From Prevotellaceae bacterium (GTDB lineage: Bacteria; Bacteroidota; Bacteroidia; Bacteroidales; UBA932), in contig JAITKY010000250.1 in the NCBI GenBank assembly GCA_031278135.1, positions 1 through 9,379 on the forward strand: 9,379 nucleotides of DNA, given 5' to 3'. Below the pieces are notes generated by a model. That model was not told where the DNA came from and ran no database searches. It saw only the letters and a list, made by a program, of their open reading frames with translations. Of this stretch, positions 1 through 7,768 are shown piece by piece (positions within the stretch are counted from its first letter, which is position 1; each line of letters opens with the position of its first letter). Made by a program: the position numbers and the translations under genes.

Positions 1-377
1 GATTCGCTTGTTGCGACTATGCAATGCGCTTTTTTTGCCCGTTCATAAAATTCAGGTTTAGGCAACGGTAGGAATTGTTTGTCGCCGTCGGGATACGCTT
101 TCAGGATTTCGGCGTAACGACTCCAGACAGCAGGCTCTTTATCACCGCGATAGATCATCAACACAGCTGAATAATCGACAGCATAATCGAGCGGAAAAAG
201 CGGCAGGATAGCGTTCAACAAAGCCGTGATACTGTGACCGTCGGCACGTATTAAACATTGTGCATGCGAGGCGGCAGGAAAATTACTGTCGCCAAAAACA
301 ATTTCGTCGCCATGACCCATTTCCGCCAAAATTTTCAGCAGGTCGGGCGATATAAGTGGATTGATTCCTTTTAACAT
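1..377 (-). CDS. fucU: L-fucose mutarotase FucU (RbsD/FucU family), 3' end cut by window edge
   Basis: This gene encodes a cytosolic sugar mutarotase that interconverts the alpha and beta anomers of L-fucose (family knowledge), feeding fucose catabolism. I translated 125 complete residues from the ATG at 377; the gene runs off the left edge. E. coli FucU has about 140 residues, so roughly 15 are missing. The N-terminus (MLKGINPLISPDLLKILAEM, then GHGDEIVF) closely matches FucU. It carries the expected catalytic His at residue 22 and Asp at 30, the IRADG motif at 43-47, and the FYERA motif at 110-114 with a conserved Tyr. The start lies 21 bases after the stop of the upstream cytochrome-like gene, with A/T-rich DNA and no Shine-Dalgarno sequence between them, so cotranscription is likely. 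RbsD (ribose pyranase) is the alternative in this fold, but the N-terminal match favours FucU. Confidence 0.92.
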   Translation of the reverse strand, partial: MLKGINPLISPDLLKILAEMGHGDEIVFGDSNFPAASHAQCLIRADGHSITALLNAILPLFPLDYAVDYSAVLMIYRGDKEPAVWSRYAEILKAYPDGDKQFLPLPKPEFYERAKKAHCIVATSE

Positions 378-398
378 AATAATATTTTTTATCGTAAA

Positions 399-2864
399 TC
401 ATTTATATTCCATTGGAGGATCAGGACTTACCGCCGTAGCAATATCATATTCCGTGCGATAGTCGGGATGCGTTTTGAAAATAGTATCCCTTCGTCCGTA
501 ATACGTTCCATAATATTGACAATTGGTATCGATCCAATTGGTAATCTGAAGCAATTCTTCGGGCTGAAGTTTGATTTTGTTGTGAACTTTAGCCAGATGT
601 TTTGCTTTTGCCTGCGCTTCGGGGTTGTCGAGTTTGACATCTGGCGAAAATATTGCAACCAGAACCGACGCATACGAACCCAGCGATTTTGCCGGAAGAT
701 AACGGATATTCCCGTTTTTCGGATGATTTTCGCCTATTACCGGACCTAACAGTCCTTTGTCTTTCACGTGAGTAACCCAACCGCCGTCGGATGTAATGTA
801 AAATCCTTTGCCTTCGGTAGTATATTTAGCGTCGATTTTCGACGGGACAATGAAATAATCCCCGTTGGCGGCAATGTAGTAATCATTTCCTCCCACCGAC
901 AATGAATCTCTGGAAATATTGCGTACACGGTTGCCTCCGGCTTTCCGGCGTTCGGGAACAAGATTTTCGTACGATTCGTTAAACAGACGGGTTTCTTTGC
1001 CCGACAGATTCAAATCGCCTTTAGCATTGGAAGCGTTATGACAACTGATGCAATGTTTATCCCACACCGGTTGCACATTACGCGCATAACTGAGCGTTTT
1101 GGCGGCGGACATTTCGCCGGCTTGAGCGTATGGCATTTCCGCTGTACGTTTCATTGCTTTCGGCGTATTTTGTCTGGTTGTACGGGGCGCCTGCGATGTC
1201 GATTCGTGACAGCCGATACAACTTCGCACTTCGCCGGGCATATAATTTACATAAGTACGTTCGGTCTGAATCGCTTTAAAATTAGCATCCAACGCCTGCA
1301 AAAAGATATTTCGTTCGGCGGGAACAAGAAAACGAGCCGAACCGTCGTCTTCGACAGTTACTATGCCGTGTTGAATTTTCAGTCCCAGATGAGTGTCTTT
1401 GGTTATAACAACATGTTGCTGGTCATATTCATCCTGAGTATAATTCGGTTTATAGAACCGTCGCGCTCCCCACGGACGTGGTACCTGTTCCAACACTCTC
1501 AGATATTTAATCGAACCTTTCTCTACGCCAACCATTCCGCTGTAAACGTCGGTAACAATACATTCAGCAAGATTTTTATCGGCGAGTTCCTGATTTTTAT
1601 GTGATGATATCACGGGCGGAACTTCGCGTTTTACCAGCGGCATAGGACGAAAACAGGAAATTGTCGTATCCGAATAAATTGGCTCGACTTTTCCGCCTTC
1701 GTGCAAAAAATACAGTTGATACGCTTTGGAATCGTGCCATACTGGTCCCGAAGGCTTGTGCGAAACCAGAAATTCGGTACGCGACAAAGGATAACTTTCT
1801 CTGAACAAAGGACCTCTACCACTTGCATCCTGATACCACAGGGCAGTATCTTTCGGGTCGCGGAACGCAAATCCCGGCTCGTAACGTATGTCGGTATATG
1901 GAGTTATATAAGTCATTGGTTCGCTGGTGCGGATATTTTTCGTTGTATTGATACGGATAATCGTTCCGACACAGTTTTGCGGACAGTGCGGCGTTCCGGT
2001 AAACACGTATTCGTTTGGTGAGTTGGGGATTGGACGTCCCATAATCATAGTCGTAGGAACAGCCACGTCGTTGCCATAGATTTCCACCGAGTTAGCGCCG
2101 TCGGGATTCATCGCCCACAGACATTTGACCGACACGGCGCCCTTATCGACATATTCCCAGCGGGTGTACATGATTCGTCCGTCAGGCAAGAGGCAGGGCG
2201 TATTTTCCGACACCGAGCTGTTAGTCAGTTTGCGCATATTCGTTCCGTCGCCGTCGATTCGGTACAAGACGGTTGTAGGGAAAAGATCCGGAGCATCGCA
2301 CAGGATGCCGAAATGGCAACGTGTAGAAATAAAAGCAATTCCACCGTCGGGGAGATAGCAGGGATCGAGGTCTTCGGTGCCGTGATGATATCCGGGGAGA
2401 TTGTATGTTGCGATGATTTTTTCCTCGTCGTCGGGCGAAAAGGTGAGTTGCTTCAACCCGTTTCCGTCAACGCCGACTTCGTATAAACGGTATCCGGTAT
2501 CCCGATTTGCCTTGTAAGCAAAGACAATACGTTTAGCGTCGAACGAGATGTCGAACGCTCCGAATACACCTTCCGAAAGCGATGGCGCTAACTCTTTCAC
2601 TTCGCCGGTTTTCAGCGACAGGAGACAGAGATTTCCTCCCGGCATCCATAGCGAATTAAGAAATTCGGTGTAATAATGGTTGCTGTTGTACGTAAAACGT
2701 TTGACAAAGACGATTTGCTCTACGCCCTGTTCAATCAATTTGCTCCAAACGCCTTTTTCTTCTTCGGCAGGAACATACATCTCATTTACTTCATTTTGCC
2801 TGCCATTCGAATCGACATACCCGGTCATCAGAAGAGTCGCTATTATTATCAACAATGTTTTCAT
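399..2864 (-). CDS. Exported diheme c-type cytochrome with beta-propeller and hydrazine-synthase-alpha-like domain (HzsA-related)
   Basis: This 821-residue protein has an N-terminal hydrophobic signal segment (residues 1-15), so it should be periplasmic or exported. Residues about 75-300 hold TolB/PD40-type propeller repeats, visible as recurring phrases such as YLPDGGIAFIS, VLYRIDGDGTNMRKLT and LLPDGRIMYTR. Residues about 430-575 resemble the middle domain of hydrazine synthase alpha (DDGSARFLVPAERNIFLQAL) and end in a first heme c site, CIGCH (549-553). A second site, CISCH (605-609), follows NVQPVWDKH, as in small cytochrome c domains. The C-terminus has WIDTNCQYYGTY (777-788), which I recall as a family signature. 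Such proteins occur outside anammox bacteria, and their function is unknown to me. The residue four after His553 is Ser557, whereas in true HzsA I recall a Tyr heme ligand there, so hydrazine synthesis is unlikely. An in-frame TAA at 2868-2870 fixes the start at or after 2864. It overlaps a small upstream ORF and is followed closely by fucU. Confidence 0.87.
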   Translation of the reverse strand: MKTLLIIIATLLMTGYVDSNGRQNEVNEMYVPAEEEKGVWSKLIEQGVEQIVFVKRFTYNSNHYYTEFLNSLWMPGGNLCLLSLKTGEVKELAPSLSEGVFGAFDISFDAKRIVFAYKANRDTGYRLYEVGVDGNGLKQLTFSPDDEEKIIATYNLPGYHHGTEDLDPCYLPDGGIAFISTRCHFGILCDAPDLFPTTVLYRIDGDGTNMRKLTNSSVSENTPCLLPDGRIMYTRWEYVDKGAVSVKCLWAMNPDGANSVEIYGNDVAVPTTMIMGRPIPNSPNEYVFTGTPHCPQNCVGTIIRINTTKNIRTSEPMTYITPYTDIRYEPGFAFRDPKDTALWYQDASGRGPLFRESYPLSRTEFLVSHKPSGPVWHDSKAYQLYFLHEGGKVEPIYSDTTISCFRPMPLVKREVPPVISSHKNQELADKNLAECIVTDVYSGMVGVEKGSIKYLRVLEQVPRPWGARRFYKPNYTQDEYDQQHVVITKDTHLGLKIQHGIVTVEDDGSARFLVPAERNIFLQALDANFKAIQTERTYVNYMPGEVRSCIGCHESTSQAPRTTRQNTPKAMKRTAEMPYAQAGEMSAAKTLSYARNVQPVWDKHCISCHNASNAKGDLNLSGKETRLFNESYENLVPERRKAGGNRVRNISRDSLSVGGNDYYIAANGDYFIVPSKIDAKYTTEGKGFYITSDGGWVTHVKDKGLLGPVIGENHPKNGNIRYLPAKSLGSYASVLVAIFSPDVKLDNPEAQAKAKHLAKVHNKIKLQPEELLQITNWIDTNCQYYGTYYGRRDTIFKTHPDYRTEYDIATAVSPDPPMEYK

Positions 2865-3042
2865 CTTTTATTTTTATACGCAATTGTTTCATCTTATTTA
2901 TTGTGCAACCATCGGGACTGTTGTACGATTCCGGCAATGGTTTTCTTCCAAACAATACGGGCTGTTTCAAGTCCGGTGTATTGCAACCGATACATGTCCA
3001 ACACAATACACTTAATAATAAAACCGTAACATTTGTCTTCAT
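2791..3042 (-). CDS. Possible small lipoprotein (83 residues), unknown function
   Basis: I do not recognise this protein. It starts 19 bases after the outer membrane factor stop codon, the spacing expected of an operon member. Residues 1-20 look like a signal peptide with a charged start (MKTN), a hydrophobic core (VTVLLLSVL) and then TCIGC, in which Cys17 or Cys20 could be lipidated. The lipobox is not ideal, because position -3 is a Cys rather than Leu, Val or Ile. The remainder is polar and basic with no recognisable domain. The last 24 or so codons overlap the start of the diheme cytochrome gene in another frame (74 bases, 2791-2864), so its C-terminus is constrained by that gene. Without this ORF there would be a 197-base gap in an otherwise tightly packed operon. 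It could be a real accessory lipoprotein, a leader ORF coupling translation to the next gene, a decayed gene, or chance. Confidence 0.45.
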   Translation of the reverse strand: MKTNVTVLLLSVLCWTCIGCNTPDLKQPVLFGRKPLPESYNSPDGCTINKMKQLRIKIKDENIVDNNSDSSDDRVCRFEWQAK

Positions 3043-3061
3043 GCTGTTTCTGTTTAATTTT

Positions 3062-4573
3062 TTACATTTTAAACACTTTGTCGAACTGGTCGGCCAACAC
3101 TTCCTGATTGATGAAATCGTAGAGAGTGAGTTTGCGTAACTTGTAATAATTCATCCAGTAATTTCTTAAGGCGGAGATATAACTGCGTTGAGCGCTGTTT
3201 TGTCGGTTGAGCGACAAAGTCAGGCTGTTGAGATCGGCTTTACCGATGATAAAGCGCTCTTTTGTAACGTTGTAAGCCGTAGTTGCCAGACTTAGGGCTT
3301 CTTCGGCGCTGTTGATCAGATCCTGCTGGATATTGAAATCGCTAACGGTCATAAGCACATCCTGTTCGAGTTGCTGTTCTTTCTGTTGAATCGATATTTT
3401 AGTAACATTCAAGTTATTGCGAGCCATATTTGCAAGACCTCGCCTGACGCCCCAATCCATAAGCGGAATATTCAATCCTATACTTATTACATCCTGCTGA
3501 AGAGGACGTTTATATGCGTCTGCAAAATTTGGCGCAACCTGATTGAATCCTACACTGACAGAGAAATTTGCATCGAAATTTGAACTTTTCATCGTTCTGT
3601 CCACTTCCCTTTCGGCTTCGTACATTTCCTGTATATAGCCCATAAAATCAGGATTATACGATTGCGCATATTTAAGAGCCTCTTCCGGGGAGATGATGAT
3701 ATTTGCAGGTCTGCCCGGAAGTTCAAGTTTGACGTTTGTTTGTTTGTCGATATTCAGAAAAGAGACGAAATCGAACATCGCACGTTTCAGACTTATTTCT
3801 GCGTTTTTCAGATCATTACGGGCATTTACGACGTCTAATTTAAGAGTCAACAAATCGACGTTCGAGATGGAAGCAATCTTTTGACGCTCTTGCCCGATAT
3901 TATAAAGAGTGTCGGACGAAGCGACATTGTTCTCTGCCATATCGTATTCCATTTGCGCCATGGCTAAAGCGAAAAAATACTGTATCGCTAACTCCGATAT
4001 TCCTTCACGGGAATACAAAAACTGTGTTTTCGCACGTTCGAACTTGATTGGCTCGATTTTCTTTTCCCATTTGAAACTGTTGAACCCGAAAAGTGGCTGA
4101 GAATAACCAATCCGGACAGGCACAGACGTAAACTGCGAATAATTGTTTTCACCGAAATTCCGCATATAACCCAATTCCGAATCGACATAAAACGTTCCTC
4201 CGGTCAAATCAAAATTCTGACGAACCGAAAGATTTCCTGACGAATACAGCGTTTGTTGTTGCCGGTAAATATCAATATTTTCGTACGAATCGTAACGTTT
4301 GGTGAAATCGCGACGATACTGTAAAGGATTGGCCTGCAAGTTTAAAGAAGGTAACCGCGCCGCCCTGAACGAACGATACGACCAGTAACTCGACCGGTAC
4401 ATGTTTTGGGCTATAAATGCCTGCAACGAACTGTCCACAGCAATTTCGATAGATTCGATCAAACTGAATTTCTTTGTCGATTGGGCGTAAACACCACTAC
4501 TAAAGAAAATTAACAATATTAATAAAACAACTTTTTTCATAATTAACAACTTTTTCATACAACAATTAATCAT
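3062..4573 (-). CDS. TolC-type outer membrane efflux protein (OMF of RND tripartite pump)
   Basis: This is the outer membrane channel of the tripartite pump, expected to trimerise as a beta-barrel with a long periplasmic alpha-helical tunnel. The longest reading has 503 residues, normal for the OEP family. Two OEP repeats are visible: an N-terminal one beginning SLIESIEIAVDSSLQAFIAQ (about 38-56), with long helices around 175-270, and a second beginning EEALKYAQSYNPDFMGYIQE (about 297 on), with helices such as KISIQQKEQQLEQDVLMTVS. A signal peptide ends with VYA|QS after residue 30. The longest start (4573) overlaps the RND stop codon as ATGA, suggesting translational coupling. Met6 (4558) and Met12 (4540) are also possible; Met12 (MKKVVLLILLIFFSSGVYA) gives the most typical 19-residue signal peptide. 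No Shine-Dalgarno sequence decides between them. The stop lies 19 bases before the small lipoprotein ORF. Confidence 0.95.
   Translation of the reverse strand: MINCCMKKLLIMKKVVLLILLIFFSSGVYAQSTKKFSLIESIEIAVDSSLQAFIAQNMYRSSYWSYRSFRAARLPSLNLQANPLQYRRDFTKRYDSYENIDIYRQQQTLYSSGNLSVRQNFDLTGGTFYVDSELGYMRNFGENNYSQFTSVPVRIGYSQPLFGFNSFKWEKKIEPIKFERAKTQFLYSREGISELAIQYFFALAMAQMEYDMAENNVASSDTLYNIGQERQKIASISNVDLLTLKLDVVNARNDLKNAEISLKRAMFDFVSFLNIDKQTNVKLELPGRPANIIISPEEALKYAQSYNPDFMGYIQEMYEAEREVDRTMKSSNFDANFSVSVGFNQVAPNFADAYKRPLQQDVISIGLNIPLMDWGVRRGLANMARNNLNVTKISIQQKEQQLEQDVLMTVSDFNIQQDLINSAEEALSLATTAYNVTKERFIIGKADLNSLTLSLNRQNSAQRSYISALRNYWMNYYKLRKLTLYDFINQEVLADQFDKVFKM
4541..4558 (-). repeat. Near-duplicate start region of the outer membrane factor gene
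   Basis: ATGAAAAAGTTGTTAATT (4558-4541) is followed directly by ATGAAAAAAGTTGTTTTATT (from 4540). This gives two consecutive, similar protein starts, MKKLLI and MKKVVLLI. It looks like an imperfect tandem duplication that created an extra upstream start codon, and it is the reason the true start of this gene is ambiguous. Confidence 0.4.
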
Positions 4574-4610
4574 TCACAATTATCAGTTTTTAGTTTTTCG
4601 TTTTTAATTT
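4562..4610 (-). repeat. Degenerate A/T-rich heptamer array over the RND/OMF gene junction
   Basis: On the minus strand this stretch divides into seven consecutive heptamers: AAATTAA, AAACGAA, AAACTAA, AAACTGA, TAATTGT, GAATGAT and TAATTGT. The array covers the last codons of the permease (tail KNEKLKTDNCE), its stop codon and the first codons of the outer membrane factor reading frame. Similar A/T-rich heptamer-like sequence is common, to my memory, in Bacteroidetes intergenic DNA. Here it appears to have become coding sequence at a gene end. Confidence 0.35.
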
Positions 4611-7600
4611 CTTTTTTTCTATAAATCCACCAATAAATAATCGGCACAACAAACAGACTGACAGGCGTACCCATAATCATTCCGCCGATAGTCGCCACAG
4701 CCAGCGGTTTTTCCAGTTGCGAACCAAGATCGCTGGTAAACAATAACGGAACCATACAGACAATAGAGGTTAAACTTGTCATTATGATTGCTTTAAGACG
4801 CCGTCGTCCGGCTTCGTGGATAGCGTCCATCAGCGAATATCCTTCTTTACGGAGTTGGTTCATAACGTCCACTTTCAGGATAGAGTCATTGATGATGATA
4901 CCCGAAGTAACCACTAATCCGATGGCGGACATGAGATTAAGCGAATGACCGGTAACGTACAGCAACGCCAGAGCAAAAGTAATATCAATCGGGATTTCGA
5001 ACAGGATAATCAGTGGCTGTTTGAAGTTCTCGAATTGCGACGATAGAATAAAAAACATCAGCAAAACAGAGATAAACAGGATGACAATCATTTCGTTAAT
5101 CATCTTTTTGTTGGAAAAGAACGTTCCCGAAAAATTGACTTCCCAATCCATGTCTTTGATATTGTCCTGCGACACCGTTTCGATGATATTTGCCGGATTA
5201 TCGGTTTCGTAATAATAAAACGGGATATACTCTCCGGCTTTTCCAGCGACAATCGTTTTCAGGTCTTCGGAGCGGGTGACGCTTACGAAAGTGGATAGCG
5301 CCAATTTGTTAACCGTGCCGTCTTTGTTCTGCGAGACATCGATCAATGTTTCGTCGATGATTTCCTGAACGGTCTTTTCGTCGTCGCCCAGAATGATCGG
5401 AAGATATTGCTGTTGAGAGCGTAACGTCGCAAATTTGTTTTCCTTAAAAGCAGTGCGCAGTGTGCGTGCAATCAAATCGTACGGGATATTGTAGAGCAGA
5501 AGTTTTTCGCGATCAATACGCAGATTCAGTTGATTTTGGAACGAATTGCCGACCGGTGTTTCTCCTGTTATCTCCGCTACATTTTTCTCTAATTTGTGGA
5601 TAGTTTCGGCGTCGATTTCCCGTGCTCTGTTGGTGGTGTAATATTCCACAACGAGGTCGGGTTCGCCGGTCGAAAATATCTTTTCAAAGATAGTGCCCAT
5701 CGGTGCAAAACTCACCAAAGCGTCGGGATATTTCTTTAAGATATAATCAGTTACCTTTTCTTTAAAGGCGGGAATTTCTTTAGCCGTTTTTGTCCGTGCA
5801 TAAAATTCCGATTCGGATGAAGTCTGTTCTTTATCACGATTCAACAGAAATTGCTGCTGTCCGGTCAACGCCGAATTTTCTTCCGTGATTTCGGCGAGCA
5901 TTCTTGACAAATCCAGACAGCGGTCGTAATTTTCCTGCAAATGAATGTTCTGATTCCAATCGATTTGTATCATCACTTCACTTTGGTTGATATCCGGCAT
6001 CTTCTCTTTCGGGATAATTGTGAACAACCATCCGCAAAGAGGAAACGTCAAGAATATTATCATAAATGTCAGTATTTTGTGAGTAAAAACCCAGTGGATT
6101 CCGGCATCATAGATTCGAAATACAAGCGATTCTTGACCTTTCTCTACAGGGGAAGAAGGAAATCCCGTACTCTCTCTATTGTGGGAAGGTTCATTCTCTC
6201 TATCGGAAGTTGCCCCCTCGTTCTCCCCTGTGGGGCGAGAGCGACGGAATATACGTGGTGTACGCATCGAATAGATTATCTTGTAAAACACGGGAATAAA
6301 GACGATTCCGGTAATGTACGACACCAATAAACCGACTGTCACCGAAAATGCCTGATCGAAAAATATTGCGCCTGCCATTCCGCTCATGAAAATCAGAGGT
6401 GCAAACACTGATATATTTGTCAATGCAGAACTTAGCATTGGTATAGCGATCTCTTTTGTTCCTGCGACGCACGCTTCCGGCAAAGGCGATTTTCGTCGGT
6501 GTTGTCCGATATTGTCGCCGACAACGATAGAATTGTCAATCATATTACCCGAAGCGAGTATTAATCCGGTGAGCGACACTACGTTTAGCGAAATATGGAA
6601 CAGATAGAAGAAAAGCAAACTGATAACCAGCGAAACGAAAAGTCCCAAACCGATAATCAGCGATAATCTGCCGTCTTTGAGAAATATAACCGAAATTAGA
6701 AATACGAAGATAAACGCAAGGATCATATTTTGTTGCAGGTTCGAAATAGTGTAATCCAACAGTTCGGTTTGATTCTGCGTAACATTAAATTCTATTTCGG
6801 GAAAATCATAACGGAAGCGTTCAACCTCGTCATTCATCGCCTTTTGCATGTTGCTCATATTCTCTTCCGACTGTTTGATAACCGAAAGAACAATCGCTCG
6901 TTTACCATTATATATTGCCATTCCCTCTTCTTTTTCGGGGGCTGTTTCGACTTTGGCAAAATCTTTGAGTTGATAGATACGGTCGTTTTTGCGGATGAAA
7001 ATATTTTGGATATCTTCTATCGTCCTGAGAATGGACGAGAAACGGATAATGTACTCATAATATCCGTCGCGGACGGTCATATTTCCCGGTTCGACATTGT
7101 TGTTATCGAGCGCCGATTCGATATCCAACAGTGTTATTCCGCTGACATCCATCAATGTTCGGTCGGGCGAAATGATCACTTGCCGTTTCATCAATCCCGA
7201 CATATCGATCATCGCCACCTGCGACAACTGCTCAAACCGGCGGCGAATAACTGTTTCGGCAAATTCGCTCAATTCAATGAACTTAGATATGTCGGTATGT
7301 TCAAAACTGATGTCGGAACGGAGCGTCAAATCCAGATTAAACACCGGAATATCCGTTGCGCTGGCCTTGATTACGCGAGGACGTTCGAACTCACGCGGAA
7401 GATAATTCATTGCGGCGTCAATTTTCTCATTCACTTCGATAAAAGCCAGATCGGTGTTGGCGCCGTATTCGAAAGTCAGGAAAATGACAGCGCTACCGTC
7501 GCGCGTTTCGCTACGGATATCGCGCAATTTGCTGACTTGCATTAACTGCTGACGTACAGAACGAACGGCTGTGTTTTCCATTTCTCGCGCCGAAACGTTT

Positions 7601-7749
7601 TGTCCCGACATCTGAACTGTAATCTCAGGAATGGCGATGTCCGGCAAAAGCGATACGGAAATATTCATGTAGGTGATGATACCCAGAATGAAAAACGCTG
7701 TGAATACCATCATTATAGAGGTCGGACGTTGTATAAAATACTTAAACAT
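4570..7749 (-). CDS. RND efflux permease, inner membrane (AcrB/MexB-like superfamily, HAE1-type)
   Basis: This 1059-residue protein is the proton-driven pump subunit and forms a trimer in the inner membrane. The length matches RND permeases (AcrB has 1049). It shows the N-terminal membrane helix (about 8-30), the LLPDIAIPEITVQMSG entry to the first periplasmic loop, TM4 with GNMIDNSIVV carrying the proton-relay Asp405, and TM10 with GIIINDSILKVD. Asn954 and Asp955 in TM10 stand near the place of AcrB Lys940; this single-Asp, Asn-type arrangement is common in non-AcrB RND families. The second half begins around residue 555 (HKILTFMIIFLTF) and repeats the first. Metal-specific CusA features are not evident, so a hydrophobic or amphiphilic substrate is favoured, but the substrate cannot be assigned. 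The cytoplasmic linker (about 497-545) is unusually polar and holds an inserted repeat. The gene starts 12 bases after the adaptor stop and overlaps the outer membrane factor gene by four bases. Confidence 0.97.
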   Translation of the reverse strand: MFKYFIQRPTSIMMVFTAFFILGIITYMNISVSLLPDIAIPEITVQMSGQNVSAREMENTAVRSVRQQLMQVSKLRDIRSETRDGSAVIFLTFEYGANTDLAFIEVNEKIDAAMNYLPREFERPRVIKASATDIPVFNLDLTLRSDISFEHTDISKFIELSEFAETVIRRRFEQLSQVAMIDMSGLMKRQVIISPDRTLMDVSGITLLDIESALDNNNVEPGNMTVRDGYYEYIIRFSSILRTIEDIQNIFIRKNDRIYQLKDFAKVETAPEKEEGMAIYNGKRAIVLSVIKQSEENMSNMQKAMNDEVERFRYDFPEIEFNVTQNQTELLDYTISNLQQNMILAFIFVFLISVIFLKDGRLSLIIGLGLFVSLVISLLFFYLFHISLNVVSLTGLILASGNMIDNSIVVGDNIGQHRRKSPLPEACVAGTKEIAIPMLSSALTNISVFAPLIFMSGMAGAIFFDQAFSVTVGLLVSYITGIVFIPVFYKIIYSMRTPRIFRRSRPTGENEGATSDRENEPSHNRESTGFPSSPVEKGQESLVFRIYDAGIHWVFTHKILTFMIIFLTFPLCGWLFTIIPKEKMPDINQSEVMIQIDWNQNIHLQENYDRCLDLSRMLAEITEENSALTGQQQFLLNRDKEQTSSESEFYARTKTAKEIPAFKEKVTDYILKKYPDALVSFAPMGTIFEKIFSTGEPDLVVEYYTTNRAREIDAETIHKLEKNVAEITGETPVGNSFQNQLNLRIDREKLLLYNIPYDLIARTLRTAFKENKFATLRSQQQYLPIILGDDEKTVQEIIDETLIDVSQNKDGTVNKLALSTFVSVTRSEDLKTIVAGKAGEYIPFYYYETDNPANIIETVSQDNIKDMDWEVNFSGTFFSNKKMINEMIVILFISVLLMFFILSSQFENFKQPLIILFEIPIDITFALALLYVTGHSLNLMSAIGLVVTSGIIINDSILKVDVMNQLRKEGYSLMDAIHEAGRRRLKAIIMTSLTSIVCMVPLLFTSDLGSQLEKPLAVATIGGMIMGTPVSLFVVPIIYWWIYRKKEIKNEKLKTDNCE
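6139..6240. repeat. Palindromic repeat-like element inside the RND permease linker, read in frame
   Basis: This segment encodes residues about 503-538 of the RND permease, in the cytoplasmic linker between the two halves of the protein. It is bounded by inverted ends: ACAGGGGAAGAA at 6146-6157 and TTCTCCCCTGT at 6221-6231, complementary except for one base of indel. Flanking TCTC (6141-6144) and GAGA (6237-6240) extend the symmetry. The right end also forms its own hairpin (CTCCCC, TGT, GGGG), and the left end can fold as CTTTCTC, TACA, GGGGAAG with wobble pairs. Inside, TCTCTCTAT occurs twice with a 24-base period (6171-6179 and 6195-6203), giving an eight-residue repeat (DRENEPSH, then NRE). 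The encoded peptide is polar and low in complexity, unlike the flanking protein. I infer an inserted MITE-like or REP-like unit tolerated in a loop. Confidence 0.5.
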
Positions 7750-7768
7750 AAATTAATGTTATTAATTT
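7750..7768. repeat. Perfect A/T hairpin at the adaptor/permease junction
   Basis: AAATTAAT and ATTAATTT (8 bases each, loop GTT) form a perfect inverted repeat that spans the adaptor stop codon and ends one base from the permease start codon. The stem contains only A and T, so it is weak as a terminator. It could influence reinitiation or mRNA processing between the two genes, or it may be a by-product of local A/T richness. Confidence 0.35.

Noticed and set aside
1038..1604. 188-codon open frame on the plus strand
   Set aside because: It is antisense to the HzsA-like gene across both heme motifs and resembles no protein family I know.
399..2864. Calling the diheme protein a true hydrazine synthase subunit (anammox)
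   Set aside because: The recalled Tyr ligand is absent, the other hydrazine synthase subunits are not nearby, and the context is Bacteroidetes-like.
2949..2960. TATTGTTTG on the minus strand as an internal promoter for the cytochrome gene
   Set aside because: It has three rather than two bases between TA and TTTG, so it misses the consensus, and I saw no supporting -33 element.
6730..7545. 271-codon open frame on the plus strand
   Set aside because: It lies wholly opposite the RND permease, whose motifs and length are unmistakable, and its translation has no recognisable domain; it is an antisense shadow.
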